Below, piece after piece: positions 1 to 11,500 of a stretch of DNA of 64,000 nucleotides. Origin of the DNA: Plazaster borealis (Eukaryota; Echinodermata; Asteroidea; Forcipulatida; Labidiasteridae); NCBI GenBank assembly GCA_021014325.1, contig CM037469.1, positions 16,701,701-16,765,700 on the forward strand, written 5' to 3'. Position 1 is the first letter of the stretch. Each line of letters opens with the position of its first letter. Under the pieces are notes generated by a model. It searched no databases. It had not been told where the DNA came from and saw only the letters and a program-made list of their open reading frames with translations. The translations under genes and the position numbers were made by a program.

Positions 1-353
1 CATACTAAATTATAATAATAATAAAAATAATAAAAATAAAAAAAGTTAATAATTATTTTGCCACTGCAGTTGGATCTTGTTGCTTATAGTAATTTATCTA
101 CTTTTTTTTTTTAACCAAAAAGAAACTGTGATTTTAAATATGGGACTACAAACATACAAACAAATCAAACCAAATCCTCAAAACAGACAGATAATGAAAA
201 AGGTCTCATCTGCATTTAGGTACTCCTTTGGGTGGTAGTTATACCGTTTTAAGAAACATGTCTCTTACTTACTGCAACTTGGTTTTGTGCAGTAAAAAAA
301 ACCCACAAAAAGTAAACATTTCTGGCAAGGTCTGTGGATCAAGAACTAAATAC

Positions 354-533
354 CCATTTAAAGGCGACGTCAATGGTGTTGAGCAGACTTGGGTAGGCCA
401 CGGCTCGTCTCTCTGCAACTAGGAAGTACTGAGTTGGCTTAAGAAGATCGGCAGTGTACAGTGCCAGTACGTATGGCTGTGGCCTTTCTGAACTGTCAAT
501 ACTCTGCAGGTAGTCTTCTATGTTGCTAATGGC
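354..533 (-). CDS. Exon of unrecognised minus-strand gene
   Basis: This is exactly 60 codons between tttgaag| and |gtattt, phase 0 at both ends. The peptide begins AISNIEDYLQSID and ends LLNTIDVAFKW. Confidence 0.55.
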
Positions 534-3373
534 CTTCAAAGGGGAAGGAAAAATTGGAGAAAAAAAGTTAAAGGCAACATTTTGGGAGAGACATGGTTTG
601 CCATTGTAATTAAATTGAACTGAAAAGGTTTAGTTAGCGAAAAGTCATAGTGCTGGGGGAATTTTAAGACACTTTTGCAAAACTAAAAAAATCAGCTAAT
701 GCTACCAATCATAAGCCTATATTACATACGCATAAGCAAATACCACTTGGGTTTGGTTAAATGGTCATGATACACTGTGTGGTAGATTGACTAATCCAGC
801 ATGCATCGCCCCAGCACGCATCGCCCCACCATCATTTTGGGAAAATAGATCAGATGACGTCACAAGTGTGCATGCATAAACTTTCACACTCTAGAGGTGT
901 GATAAGACTTACAGGGAAAGTTCATCTTGAATAAAACATTAACAGAAAAACAACATCAACTATGACATAACTGAGCAGAATTTACCATCCTGATAAAATT
1001 GAGAAACAAACCACTGTATCTGCTGAGCAACTGTGCCAGCCACCTAAATTTGCAAGTGAGCAGTGAAAACTTCCCACTTTAACAACCATTTAGCATTTAT
1101 GACAACAGTTTACCTGTAGAGAGGGTGTCCTCGTTTATATCCTGCAGGCGAAGGATCTGCTTCCATGTGGGAGCCATGACATTGGTGTATGTTATAACTG
1201 GCTCACAAACTAACTCCCACTTGTAGGACAGTTTATCTGCAATTATGGGATGACTAATGTTGAAGTCCTGTGTAATCTTCAATAAGATAACAAAACAAAC
1301 AACATTACGAATTACAGCTGTTATGATGTGGGATATGTGTATTATTCAAGGATATCTTTGTGGAATCAAGCAATGTACAATGTGGAAGGATCAATTGAGT
1401 TTTGCTTGGGTAATATACAACGACAAGCTGGGGCGCTAGTACGACCGATGACGTCAAAATTTAGAAAAAGGAGTACAGCGCCCAAGTTACTGGGTCTAGG
1501 TGTCGACATGAGATGCAATCATTTTTAATCTAGATAGTATCTTGTTTATACGCACAGGGGACATGTCCCGATTAAGTTCATGGATGGATACATATTGTTA
1601 TGATGTATTATAACACAGTAATTTCTTAAATAACAATTAACATGTTTTTAAAAATGCAGATAAAAGATGTCAATAAAGTACAAGATGTGAACTAGCCTAT
1701 GGTGTATCATGTTTGTACAATCAAACAAGAATTTGTTAAAAAATAGAAGACAAAAAGAGAGGGAAAAGTTCAAAATTTGTTGTCTTTGCCAACACCCCCC
1801 CCCCCCCCGGCTAGCCAATACCTATTGTCTGACTATTCACTGACTCGTTCATTTTGAGTGCAGATTTTGTAGGGTTAGACTGTAGACCTAACTTAAGCCT
1901 GATGTAATGTTCATGACAGGAGAACTATTTGCTAGGTAGAATGTAGAGTAACTGCGGCGCTGTACTCCTTTTTCGAAATTTTGACATCATCGGTCATACT
2001 AGCGCCCCAGCTTGTCGAAGTATTTTCCCCGAGCAAAACTCATCCGACTCTCGGTTGGATTTTAGACGGGTGCCCTGCCTCAACCGTGATGACTGCGCGG
2101 TTTGAGGTAGGGCACCCGTCGATTAGACGGGTCCCTTGCCTCAACCGTGATAACACTAACAGTGCGATTGAGGCTGGACACCCATCTAAAATTTGACAGG
2201 TGCCCTGCCTCAACCGCGTGGTCATCACGGTTAAGGCAGGGCACCTGTGGATAATTGAGTTTTGGTCGGGAAAAATACGACCATAAGCTGGGGCGCTAGA
2301 GTACGACCGATTATGTCAAAATTTCGAAAAAGGAGTACAGTGCCCCAGTTTAATACTGGGTCTACTCACCGTCTAGGTAGAATGAATGATAAATACCATG
2401 GGGAACTTGACTAGCCAATCATTCATGTAAATGTGCCAACAATTGAATTGAACAATATATAGGTATAACACTCACAGTACAAACGTTTTACAACAGTCCC
2501 ATCACACGGTCCAAAGTGGCCCTAAAAACTAAACCTAATTACCATTAAAACATTTTGACCTGTGTACAAACCTCCATGGTCTGCTAATGATGGTACATAC
2601 AATTTTACAAAAAGTCCTATTCGTTTTTTGCCGTCGCTTGGCATGCACCTGTTGTTCTTGTTTGCGGCCAAATTTCGCCGAAATTGGACTCTGTGTTCTT
2701 TAGACTCTCAATGAGTGTTGCACAGTTTCAAAAATGTCAATCCACAAATTGATAGTTTCCAAAAAAAGGTAAATTCCAGCGCCAGCGTTTGGGGCCTCCG
2801 TGAACTTTGTGAATCCATCATGGCAGCGATGCTGTCATGTAATATAGGATACGATGTGTGCCGCACAAAAACCAATTAAGAGCTGACAGGCACCAACGAA
2901 TCCGCACCAACGATGTGTGCTGGTGCCCGTCAGATGTCAATGGTTTTTGTGCGGCACATATCGTATCCTACATTACATGACAGCATCGCTGCCATGGAAA
3001 CTATTATTTTAATTTGTGGATTGAAATTTTTGAAACTGTGCGACACTCACTGAGAGTCTAAAGAACACATAGGCCTAGAGCCTATTTCGGTGAGATCTGG
3101 CAGCAAACAAGAACAACAGGCGCATAAAAGTGGCGACGGCAAAAAACCCGAATAGGACTTAGTGCACAATCCTCAATGAAGTTAGTGTAACAACCTCTCA
3201 AGGAGTAATTTTGACCCATCCATGTCAAAATAACCTTTGTCGTTTATTTATAAGACATTAAAGTGTTTGGCTAACATAAACAACACTTACTCACCTAGAA
3301 AATCATCAAGTAAATCAGGAACTCCCCAATAATGACGAATGTCAGACACTAGGTTTCTTTTTCTACCGCCATT
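354..3373 (-). CDS. Partial unrecognised gene, 3 exons seen, runs off left edge
   Basis: Three minus-strand blocks have good splice borders and coherent reading frames: 3295-3373, 1114-1276 and 354-533. The predicted peptide contains the segments SDIRHYWGVPDLLDDFL, KLSYKWELVCEPVITYT and RPQPYVLALYTADLL. I recall a loosely similar arrangement in uncharacterised vertebrate and invertebrate proteins that end with a 'P-Y-V-L-A ... hydrophobic F-K' segment, but I cannot name a family, so no function is given. The phases do not join directly: the exon at 3295 leaves phase 1 and the next starts at phase 0, and again at the next junction. At least two small exons must therefore be missing, or one border is wrong. 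The gene continues left of base 354. Its start codon is not identified. Confidence 0.55.
1114..1276 (-). CDS. Exon of unrecognised minus-strand gene
   Basis: The exon is flanked by ttgaag| and |gtaaac and encodes 54 codons beginning ITQDFNISHPIIADKL and ending INEDTLSTG. It leaves phase 1. Confidence 0.55.
1390..1512 (+). repeat. Solo arm of foldback element (gcgctagtacgaccg family)
   Basis: This copy has the motif 'aagctggggcgctag' followed by 'gacgtcaaaattt' and 'aaaaaggagtacagcgccc'. It matches the right arm at 2250-2370 in the same orientation, and the left arm at 1945-2045 in inverted orientation. Confidence 0.7.
1945..2370. mobile_element. Foldback element with internal repeated hairpins
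   Basis: The outer arms (1945-2045 and about 2245-2370) are inverted copies around 'gtactcctttttcgaaattttgac'. The core, 2060-2250, is made of four alternating copies of a 'gggtgccctgcctcaaccgtgat' unit, two in each orientation, so every part can pair with another. No transposase is present. It is probably non-autonomous. Confidence 0.7.
2612..3160. mobile_element. Foldback/MITE element with long terminal inverted repeats
   Basis: The ends are AAGTCCTATTCG and its inverse CGAATAGGACTT. The arms pair over most of their length: 'ttttttgccgtcgc', 'acctgttgttcttgtttgc', 'ttctttagactctca' and 'gcagcgatgctgtcatgta' each have an inverted partner. The central loop is about 2885-2935. It has no coding capacity. 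Confidence 0.8.
3295..3373 (-). CDS. Exon of unrecognised minus-strand gene
   Basis: The donor AG|GTGAGT at the low-coordinate end is strong. The frame reads NGGRKRNLVSDIRHYWG then VPDLLDDFL. The acceptor (cag before AATGGC) has a poor pyrimidine tract. No in-frame ATG lies between it and an upstream stop, so this is probably an internal exon. Confidence 0.5.
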
Positions 3374-3807
3374 CTGGATGTCCCGGGTGGCGTGTGTGTG
3401 TAGACTATACTACTGACTCGACTGCACTCTCAACGCCGAAACTCAGCCACACAGAGACACGTACACAGCGCTGCAAGGATATAGCGATTCGTGTACCAAT
3501 TCCCATGTGCGAAAATGGCGCGAACGCTGGCAAGTTACGCTAACTTAAGTGTTTAAAAATAACACTTTGCAGGGTAATACAGCATTTTGTTAACCAGTAG
3601 TTTGGTAAACACAATCAATTATTGGCTACATTCCAAGTTCAAATGACGAATACTGTAGCACGAAACGGGCATGTCAAGACATGTTACAGTGCTGGCCCAC
3701 TGGCTACATTGGTAAAGAGCATCATCACGATTACTGATGCAATATAACAGAATTCTGGATAATTAGTTAAAATGTTAATTAGCAACAGTCATAAGATTTT
3801 TCCCAAC
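3374..3807. other. Intergenic, no gene seen
   Basis: I see no gene here. Bases 3380-3540 are more GC- and CpG-rich than their surroundings and lie upstream of the minus-strand gene, so they could hold its promoter. No TATA box or initiator was found. Confidence 0.3.
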
Positions 3808-5175
3808 GTTTTTATAATTTCTACTACCACTGCACTCTTCGCTAATTAACAATTAGCCTATACCCAATACTTAGATTAATTCACAGCTAAACGTTGCCGG
3901 GTTTTCTTGACGCCGTAAGTTTGTTTTTTTTTCCCACGGAGTACAATTACCCAACAACATGAGGTATTGCTCAATATTAATGGTTATTTTATCCAACGTT
4001 GGGTATATATTTCCGGATTACTAAATAAATAAGTTGTCTTCGTTCAATATTGCCCAGTTTGAGTATAAAACATTTACCAACACTCTTGGTCTTACGATTT
4101 TAAACAATACACATATACAAGTTAACCAAGTGTTGGTAGTTCTCAATGCCCAATTTTGGTTCATTGGTTTTGGTCAAAAATTCCAGAAAACCACCAACCG
4201 TTTTCTATTAAAAAGACCAATTATTGGACAAATGATTTTGCCCAACATTTTTTTGCCCAACGTTTATATATTTTCTACTACCGCTGTTGGTTGATCAACA
4301 ATACCCAATACTTGGATTAATTCACAGCTATAAACGTTGGGTTTTCTTGACGCCATACGTTTGTTTTTTTGCCCACGTTAGAAGTAAAATTTACCCAACA
4401 TCATTAGGTATTTTATATTGCTAAATATTAATGGTTATTTTATCCAACGTTAGGTATATATTTCCGGATTACTCAATAAATTAGTTGTCTACGTTTTATA
4501 TTGCCCAGTTTGAGTATTAAACATTGACCAACACTCTTGGTCATACGATTTCAACCAATAAAAATATAAAAGTCAACCATTTGTTGGTAGTTCTCAATGC
4601 CCATTTTTTGTTCATTGGTGTTGGTCAAAATTTCCAGAAAAACCCCCAACATTTCTATTAAAAACAGACCAATTATTGGACAAAATGATTTTGCCCAACA
4701 TTTTTTTGCCCAACGTTTTTACATGTTCTACTACCACTGTTGGTTGATCAACAATTAACCAATACTTAGATTAATTCACAGCTAAGCGTTGGGTTTTCTT
4801 GACGCCGTAAGTTTCTTTTTTTGCCCACGTTAGAAGTAAAATTTACCCAACAACATGAGGTATTGTACATTGCTCAATATTAATGGCTATTTTATCCAAC
4901 GTTGGGTATATATTTCCGGATTACTCAATAAGTTAGTTGTGTACGTTTTATATTGCCCAGTTTGAGTATAACAAATTGACCAACACTCTTGGTCATACGA
5001 TTTTAACCAATAAAAAGATAAAAATCAACCATTTGTTGGTAGTTCTCAATGCCCAATTTTTGTTCATTGGTGTTGGTCAAAATTTCCGGAAAAAACCCAA
5101 CATTTCTATTAAAAACAGACCAATTATTGGACAAATGATTTTGCCCAACATTTTTTTGCCCAACGTTTTAACAGT
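3808..5175. repeat. Tandem array, three copies of about 452 bp
   Basis: The marker 'caacgttttt...ctactacc' recurs at about 3808, 4259, 4712 and 5163, a spacing of 451-453. Each copy contains 'gttgggttttcttgacgcc', 'tattgcccagtttgagta' and 'gaccaattattggacaaa'. The first copy is the most diverged, and the fourth is only the first few bases. Within each unit the short motif TTGGGCAAAA and its inverse recur. Confidence 0.85.
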
Positions 5176-5341
5176 GTAAAGCTTTAGAAAAGGACAAAAG
5201 AGCATCAAAAAAAAATGAAAAAATGACACCAAAAACAGCACTGCCCATGGTGAAAACAGTGTGAGCAAAAGACCAATTTGGGGATATCATTTTTTTTCCT
5301 CCGTACAATTGATGATTTTTGTCTTTTAAACTTAATTTCAG

Positions 5342-5555
5342 ACTAAGGTATGACCTAACATCAGTCAGTGGTGGATACATGAAACTGCACGATAGGGATA
5401 ATCCGGACAGAATCATTACCCGGTACTACATTGGCAGGACGACGTCGGGGTACTCAAATATCACCTTTGACTTCACCGACCCCTACCACTGTGTGGATGT
5501 CAACAGCGGGTGCCGAAATACTATGTTGCATGCTGGTGATGACGTCACCTCAGAG
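5342..5555 (+). CDS. FN3-like gene, exon 1 seen
   Basis: The exon lies between taatttcag| and |gtaagc. The first base completes a codon from an unseen exon. It encodes YDLTSVSGGYMKLHDRD and a two-cysteine segment (YHCVDVNSGC). Confidence 0.75.
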
Positions 5556-8500
5556 GTAAGCTTTTGTCTGTGTACGGTTTTCTTTCTTTTGTAACTGCAA
5601 CAAAGTCCACGTTTCCATGACAAGATACAACTTGTTGGCTTGTATTTAATGTTTAATGCTACACTTTAGCACTGTGCATCAACATATTTATCATCATAAT
5701 ATTAATAAATTGTCATTACTTATTTTAAAAGGCAGTGTTTACGGTCACGTGGGAAGGCTGGGTCGACGACCTTTCTGGTATCAAGGACTTTGACCTACAA
5801 GTGAGACAACTGTCAGGAAACAATGGCGACCAGATGACGGAAATCTTTGACAGTCCAGCTGTTTATTCCAATATCACTGAATCGGGACCGGAGATCACCC
5901 TACCTCATATCGGTACGTTAACAAGTATCACAGGGTTTCGACTGAAGCTTCAAGTTCGGTAATAACCTAAATCAATCAAGTGAGGTTTGCGGAGACAACA
6001 TGTAATCAATCTCTTTATGAACTGTGGTGGGTTTGAGAAGTACCAGCGGTTTAACACCTCAACGTTTCGATCAGTGTGCTCTGATCATCTTCAGGATAAT
6101 GCTGGACTCTGTTGCTGTAGCCTAAATCAAGAATTATACAGCCACTTAAAGTTTAGTGAACGATAAAATGGTGGTAATCGGGAGAATTGATTCAGTTGAG
6201 ATTGTCTTCGTACCTGAAGAGCTACTTGGCATACCCGACTTAAATCAAAGTTTGAAAATGAAATGAGTGAAAGCAAGTATTTTGATAAATAGGGCGGGGG
6301 AAAAATAGTTTCTCAATGGTTAGCTGTGTAGAAAAGGGTACCTTTTGCATTTTAAAACGGTTGAAAAAGTTATGATACAACAAAGGTATGTGTGGGGTAC
6401 ATTTTGCACTACCCACATTGATTAACTGTTTTGAGTAACAGTTTTGTGGAAACCGCAGAATTACTCCAAATTAAAACTACAAGTTTAATGACAAGGATGC
6501 GTTTTCTTCTGTACTAAAACTTAAGGTGTCTACTCCATCGTCTTGACCGTTGTTGACAACGCTGGCAACACTCGCCTAAGTAGACGTTTCGTTTTCTTTG
6601 ACGATGACCCGAATGACGTGGCCATACAGGACACATCATACCCAATGCGTGTTCTGTCTGCTACCACACAAACCAGCTATGAGTGGATCACCACACTGGA
6701 CACGACTGGAGGAACTACTTCGGTGCTTCTAGACTGGATGAACCATTTTATAAACTTGCATCACCATAACCAGGGGTTGTTCAAACCAATTGGTCCATGG
6801 GTTAGTGGTAGTATTGATGATGGTGAGTATACCTACGTGTCAAGTAAAACAAAATAACTTGAAATTTCACTTTGGTTTGTTTTTTTAGGATAACTGCCAT
6901 TTAGTGGGACTGGAAACTTAGATTATTTTTTGATTTTGTTTCAAGCCTCCCTAAGTCTATTTAAAGTTGAATGGCCTGATTTCGCCAATTTTCTCTGCAC
7001 GTGATTAAGACGTTTCAAAACGAAAAAAAAAATTGCAATTTTCACATAGACCACGAGCAATGCACAAAAAACTTGTAATATGCAATATTGTTTGTACAAG
7101 GCAATTGGACGTGAGATAATGTCAGGATCCCGACTGAGCTGATCTGGACCTCAATTTTACTTTACATTTCATCGCATTTCATTTTTAGAATACAAAATGT
7201 TTGTCTTTGCTTACTTTGCTTCCTCTCACATGTTTTCCTTTGAGCAGACTATGACCAGAATTTTGGAAAACGAGGCCGTGCAGCCATCCCAAATGCCCTC
7301 GGCATTACACAGTTCCGAGTCTTTCACGACATTGACCATCAGGGTGGTAGGTCAATCGTCAACGCGTCTGAAGACAATGCGGACCACTGGAGTAATGAAG
7401 CGTCGAACACACAAGCAACTTATGACTTGACCTTGGTAGACGGCGATTCCATTCGCTTTTGGGTAGAGGCTAGAGATATCGCCGGTCACTTCGCGAGGGA
7501 CAGTGTATTAGTTCATGCTGACTCTTCACCACCAATTATTGAAGATTTCTGGCTTGTTCGGGGCAATGATGTGAATATAGCCGTACATAATTCAGTCGAC
7601 TTGCACGATTTAAGGTAAGATTTACAACGCTTGATATGATTTTAATATGACTTAAACTTTCATGAACTTGGAAAAATAGTTGGACATTTTATCTCTCCTG
7701 AAATACCTTATCGTGGCCTCTATTCGATGTGGTGGAATGCTCTATGAAAATTAAATAGATGTTCTCAAACTCGTGATCGATGAATAAATGTTGGGGATTC
7801 AATTCCCTTCCTTTCTGATTCATTCGAGAAAAGACAAGTCCATTCATTTCCCATTTTATCTATCAGTGTGGAGTTTAGGACCTATGACATACACAGTGGG
7901 GTTCGAACCATCGAGTGGCGTCTATTTGACAATCACACGGGGAGCGAGGTTGAACACGGAAGTCAGACAGTTGCTGCAGTCAAGGTTGACCAGGTAAAAG
8001 GAATTGCATCTGCTTGCCTATCTCAGTAGTTTTGGTAAAATCCACTAACCAAAGAAACATATCAAAATATAATTCTGGTTATACTTTGTTGATATTTATT
8101 TTTTCCTAGGATAACGAAGACTGTGATCCAGTGACATGTATGTGTGTCCCTGTCGGTGACTGCTACAATGTAGACTACGGATTCAGACCTACATTCCACG
8201 TTGGTGTTCATGACTTTGACTATTACATTATGCTGACGGTTACCAACCATGCTAGACTGGTGACATCTCAAACAATCAAGGTATGATTCAAGAATAGTTC
8301 CTCGAATAAGCAATTGCGTTTTTATAAATCGACTTAAATGAAGAGTCTATTTCACTTAAATAACACTTTTAATTGAAATTTATAGATCACTGTGGACGCA
8401 TCGCCCCCTCAAGCTGGTGTGGTGCATGATGGGATTCGCGGGTCAGATGAGGTCGACTTTCAGGACGTCAGTGACCTCGCTGCGCACTGGGAAGGATTCT

Positions 8501-11500
8501 TTGACAGGGAGAGCGGGGTCAAATTTTATGAGTATATTTTTGACGTCACATGCTGGAATGATGCAGACAGGATACCTTCAATCAAAGACAGTGTAAGCCC
8601 TCAAAATCAAATATAATTAGTTAATTAAATAATTAACAGAAACAGATGAACTGTCCCGTTAACTTTAAAATACATAGATGTATACCCAAAGCAACAGTCA
8701 ATTTTCATACTGAGTTGGACAGAATGCCAATGATTTTGAGTTTAAAGGCACTGAACACGTTTGGAAATTGTCAAAGACCAGTGTTCTCAATTCCCATATC
8801 CCAACATATGCATAAAATAACAAGCCTGTGAAAATTTGGGCTCAATTGGTCATCGAGGTTGCAAGAAAATGATGAAAGAAAAACACCCTTGTTGTACAAA
8901 TTTGTGAGCTTTCAGATAGGAATAAAAACTTCTTGCAAGAAGTTTTTGTTATTATAGTGAGAAATTACCTCTTTCTCAAAAACTACGTTACTACAGAGGG
9001 AGTCGTTTCCTACAATGTTTTATACTATCAACAGCTCTCCGTTGCTTGTTACCAAGTAAGTTCTTATACTAATATTTGTTTTGAGTAATTACCAAACGTG
9101 CACGATACCTTTAAAACAATTAATTTACTTGTTGTCTGTGCTTGACGATAATAACAACCATAGATGATAAGAACTACCGCTACACATGCAAGTTGGACAT
9201 CGCCATCACCAGGCATGTACTTCATCACAGTTATCGCTTACAACCGTGCCTTGGAGCCTTCCGTTCCTATCTGTTCTGATGGTGTCATGATCGACACAAG
9301 CCCACCAGAGCTGTCTAATATCTCAATCAGTGATGCTCGAATATGGCCAGGTCTTGCCAAGGACAGTGAGGGACGTGTGTGGTTCATTGATGAAGATCGA
9401 ATGAAGACTGAACTACTGAACGTGTCTGACGTGTGCAGGTAATATCAAAGTCAGCTTAACTTAGCATAACTTCTTTTTTATTAACTGTACTCTGGAATTT
9501 TTGGAGGATCGCTTGGTAAAATATTGTCTAATCCTGTAAGTAAAGCAAAGCTCTTGCTATTATCACGAGGCAGTTTTTGCTTAATTAGACTAGCTCACTA
9601 TGCAAGACTTGGTGAAATATCATTTCAACACAGCTTGCAGGAATGCAGGTCTAACAAAAGTTTACTTCCTGACATTCTATAAAACTGTTGAAAGATTAAT
9701 ACTTGTGGTAGACAGCAATATTGTTAATCTATGACCACGTCTTCGTTTTGCATCCAGGTCTAAAGCAACCGTGGTGAGTGATATAACGGTGTACCCAGGC
9801 CAAGATGTCCTAAATGATTCGATCTCATTTATCGGAGAAGACATTAATTGTCAGTGGACATCTGGTATTCAACAGAAGGTCTTTCTTTCTACGCACAAAC
9901 ACGTAAGAAACTCAAAAGTATTAGAAAAGCCACACTGTTTCGCAAGCAGGGGTTGACTTGATGGACAAATTAATTCAAAATTTTGTAGTCCACTTTGTAG
10001 TCTGAGATTCTATAACTTTCAACCCGCACAGGGCTTTGAGAACACAGGTTTAACTTTTCAGCAAAAGATCAACCTTAATGAGGCCAATCTATGACAGACA
10101 TAAATTCATTCTGAGTATGACATACTATCTATGTGAAAGCTTATTTTAGACTGCAAATCAGATGATATTCCAACAATACAACATCAGCTACCTCAATATT
10201 TTAATTTCTCAATTGATGTTTCATGTAAATTAACAATTTTGTTTGTTTCCAGATTATCTTGTCTTGGTCGGGGAGTGACGCAGAGAGCTCCATTTCCGAC
10301 TACGAGATAGGTCTGAGCAGTGACCCATCCAATCCGACCCCTGACCTTGTGACCTTCATGTCAGCATCCGGTCATGATCGTTTTGTGATGTTTCATCCCC
10401 ATATCAGCCAGGGAAATGTTTTCTTTCTGATTGTGAAAGCTATCAATAAAGCACAGTTGGCTTTTTCTACGGTATGTATGGCAAGACTTTGTGATAATAT
10501 TGAGATGTACTTTGATAGGCATGGGTTCAATACTAGAAATGCTGATTCTCTTAATGTTGTTCTCCCTAAGCCTAACATGGAATGTTTTAAGCTATCTTTT
10601 AATTATTCTGGTGCTGCTATATGGAACAAGTTACCTATACTAAGGCCCAAAATGCATCGTCTATTGGTGGTTTTAAAAATATGTATAAACAAATCAATTT
10701 TTGAGTTTTTTGTTCTTCTTATTCTAGTTGTTTAATCTTTTTACTCTGACTGTAAGTATTTTCTTAAGTAATATTTTTCCTTTTTCGTTTTTATAAGACA
10801 CAGGACTATAATGTAATACAGCTTTTGTGCTGATTTGTGTATCCTGTAGAAAGATTTTAAAATAAATAAATGAATAAATAAATAAAGTGTCCTTCTTGGA
10901 AGAAAATTACTATCGTCAACTGGCAACAACTTTGAGTGAGGTAGTTAAGCTGCTTATGCAAAGCTGGAGTAAAGGGCAGCCCTTTCTCTTGATAACCCCT
11001 CGTGATCCAAGGGTAGGGTTAGGGTTCGGTCAGAATTAGGAAAATACATTAGGGCTGTCAGAACATAGGCGTGTAACCAAGTAAACATTAGTATTTAATC
11101 ATGTGTAAAAAGAAAACCTGGGTATTTTTTTCTTTTTAGAAAATGGCAATTGTTAATCTGCCATTAACGATTTGTTTTCACAAAGTTATTAACAAAACGA
11201 GCAGGTCAATTAGAAGCACAAAATTAATTGAATTAATATTATCGTAATTTTGTTTCCGTTTGCAGTTTGTTGGACCTATCGTTGTGGACACCACACGACC
11301 CATGTTTGTAGGCCACATTCTTGTTCATTTAGACGGCGGTTATTTGGTAACTGAATGGGGTGACGACAGCTTCACAGATGATGAGGATGCAGAACTTGCA
11401 TATCAAGTTGGCATTGGTGAGATTCTCAAAACAGTATATTATTTCTTGACAACCGAGATCCAAGTTCAGTAAGGTGTTGCTTTACTAACTCTTTTATTGG

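Noticed and set aside
4034..5268. Open frames of 60-90 codons in the 452-bp tandem units
   Set aside because: They repeat with the unit, are AT-rich and match no family; they are by-products of the repeat.
5319..5341. Open frame upstream of the first FN3-like exon with an apparent start
   Set aside because: The acceptor taatttcag at 5341 and the loss of similarity upstream show that the extension is intron.
8822..9060. Similar 70-100-codon frames in family A elements at 8822, 21835, 36834, 40809 and 63511
   Set aside because: The same hypothetical peptide recurs only because the MITE recurs; frameshifts between copies and lack of any domain argue against a gene.
10472..10735. Continuation of FN3-like exon 10 into a long open frame
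   Set aside because: The sequence after the gtatgt donor is a LINE reverse-transcriptase C-terminus, not part of the gene.
10985..11095. TTAGGG-like runs as interstitial telomere sequence
   Set aside because: Runs are short and irregular and sit inside a dispersed repeat that recurs at 25640.
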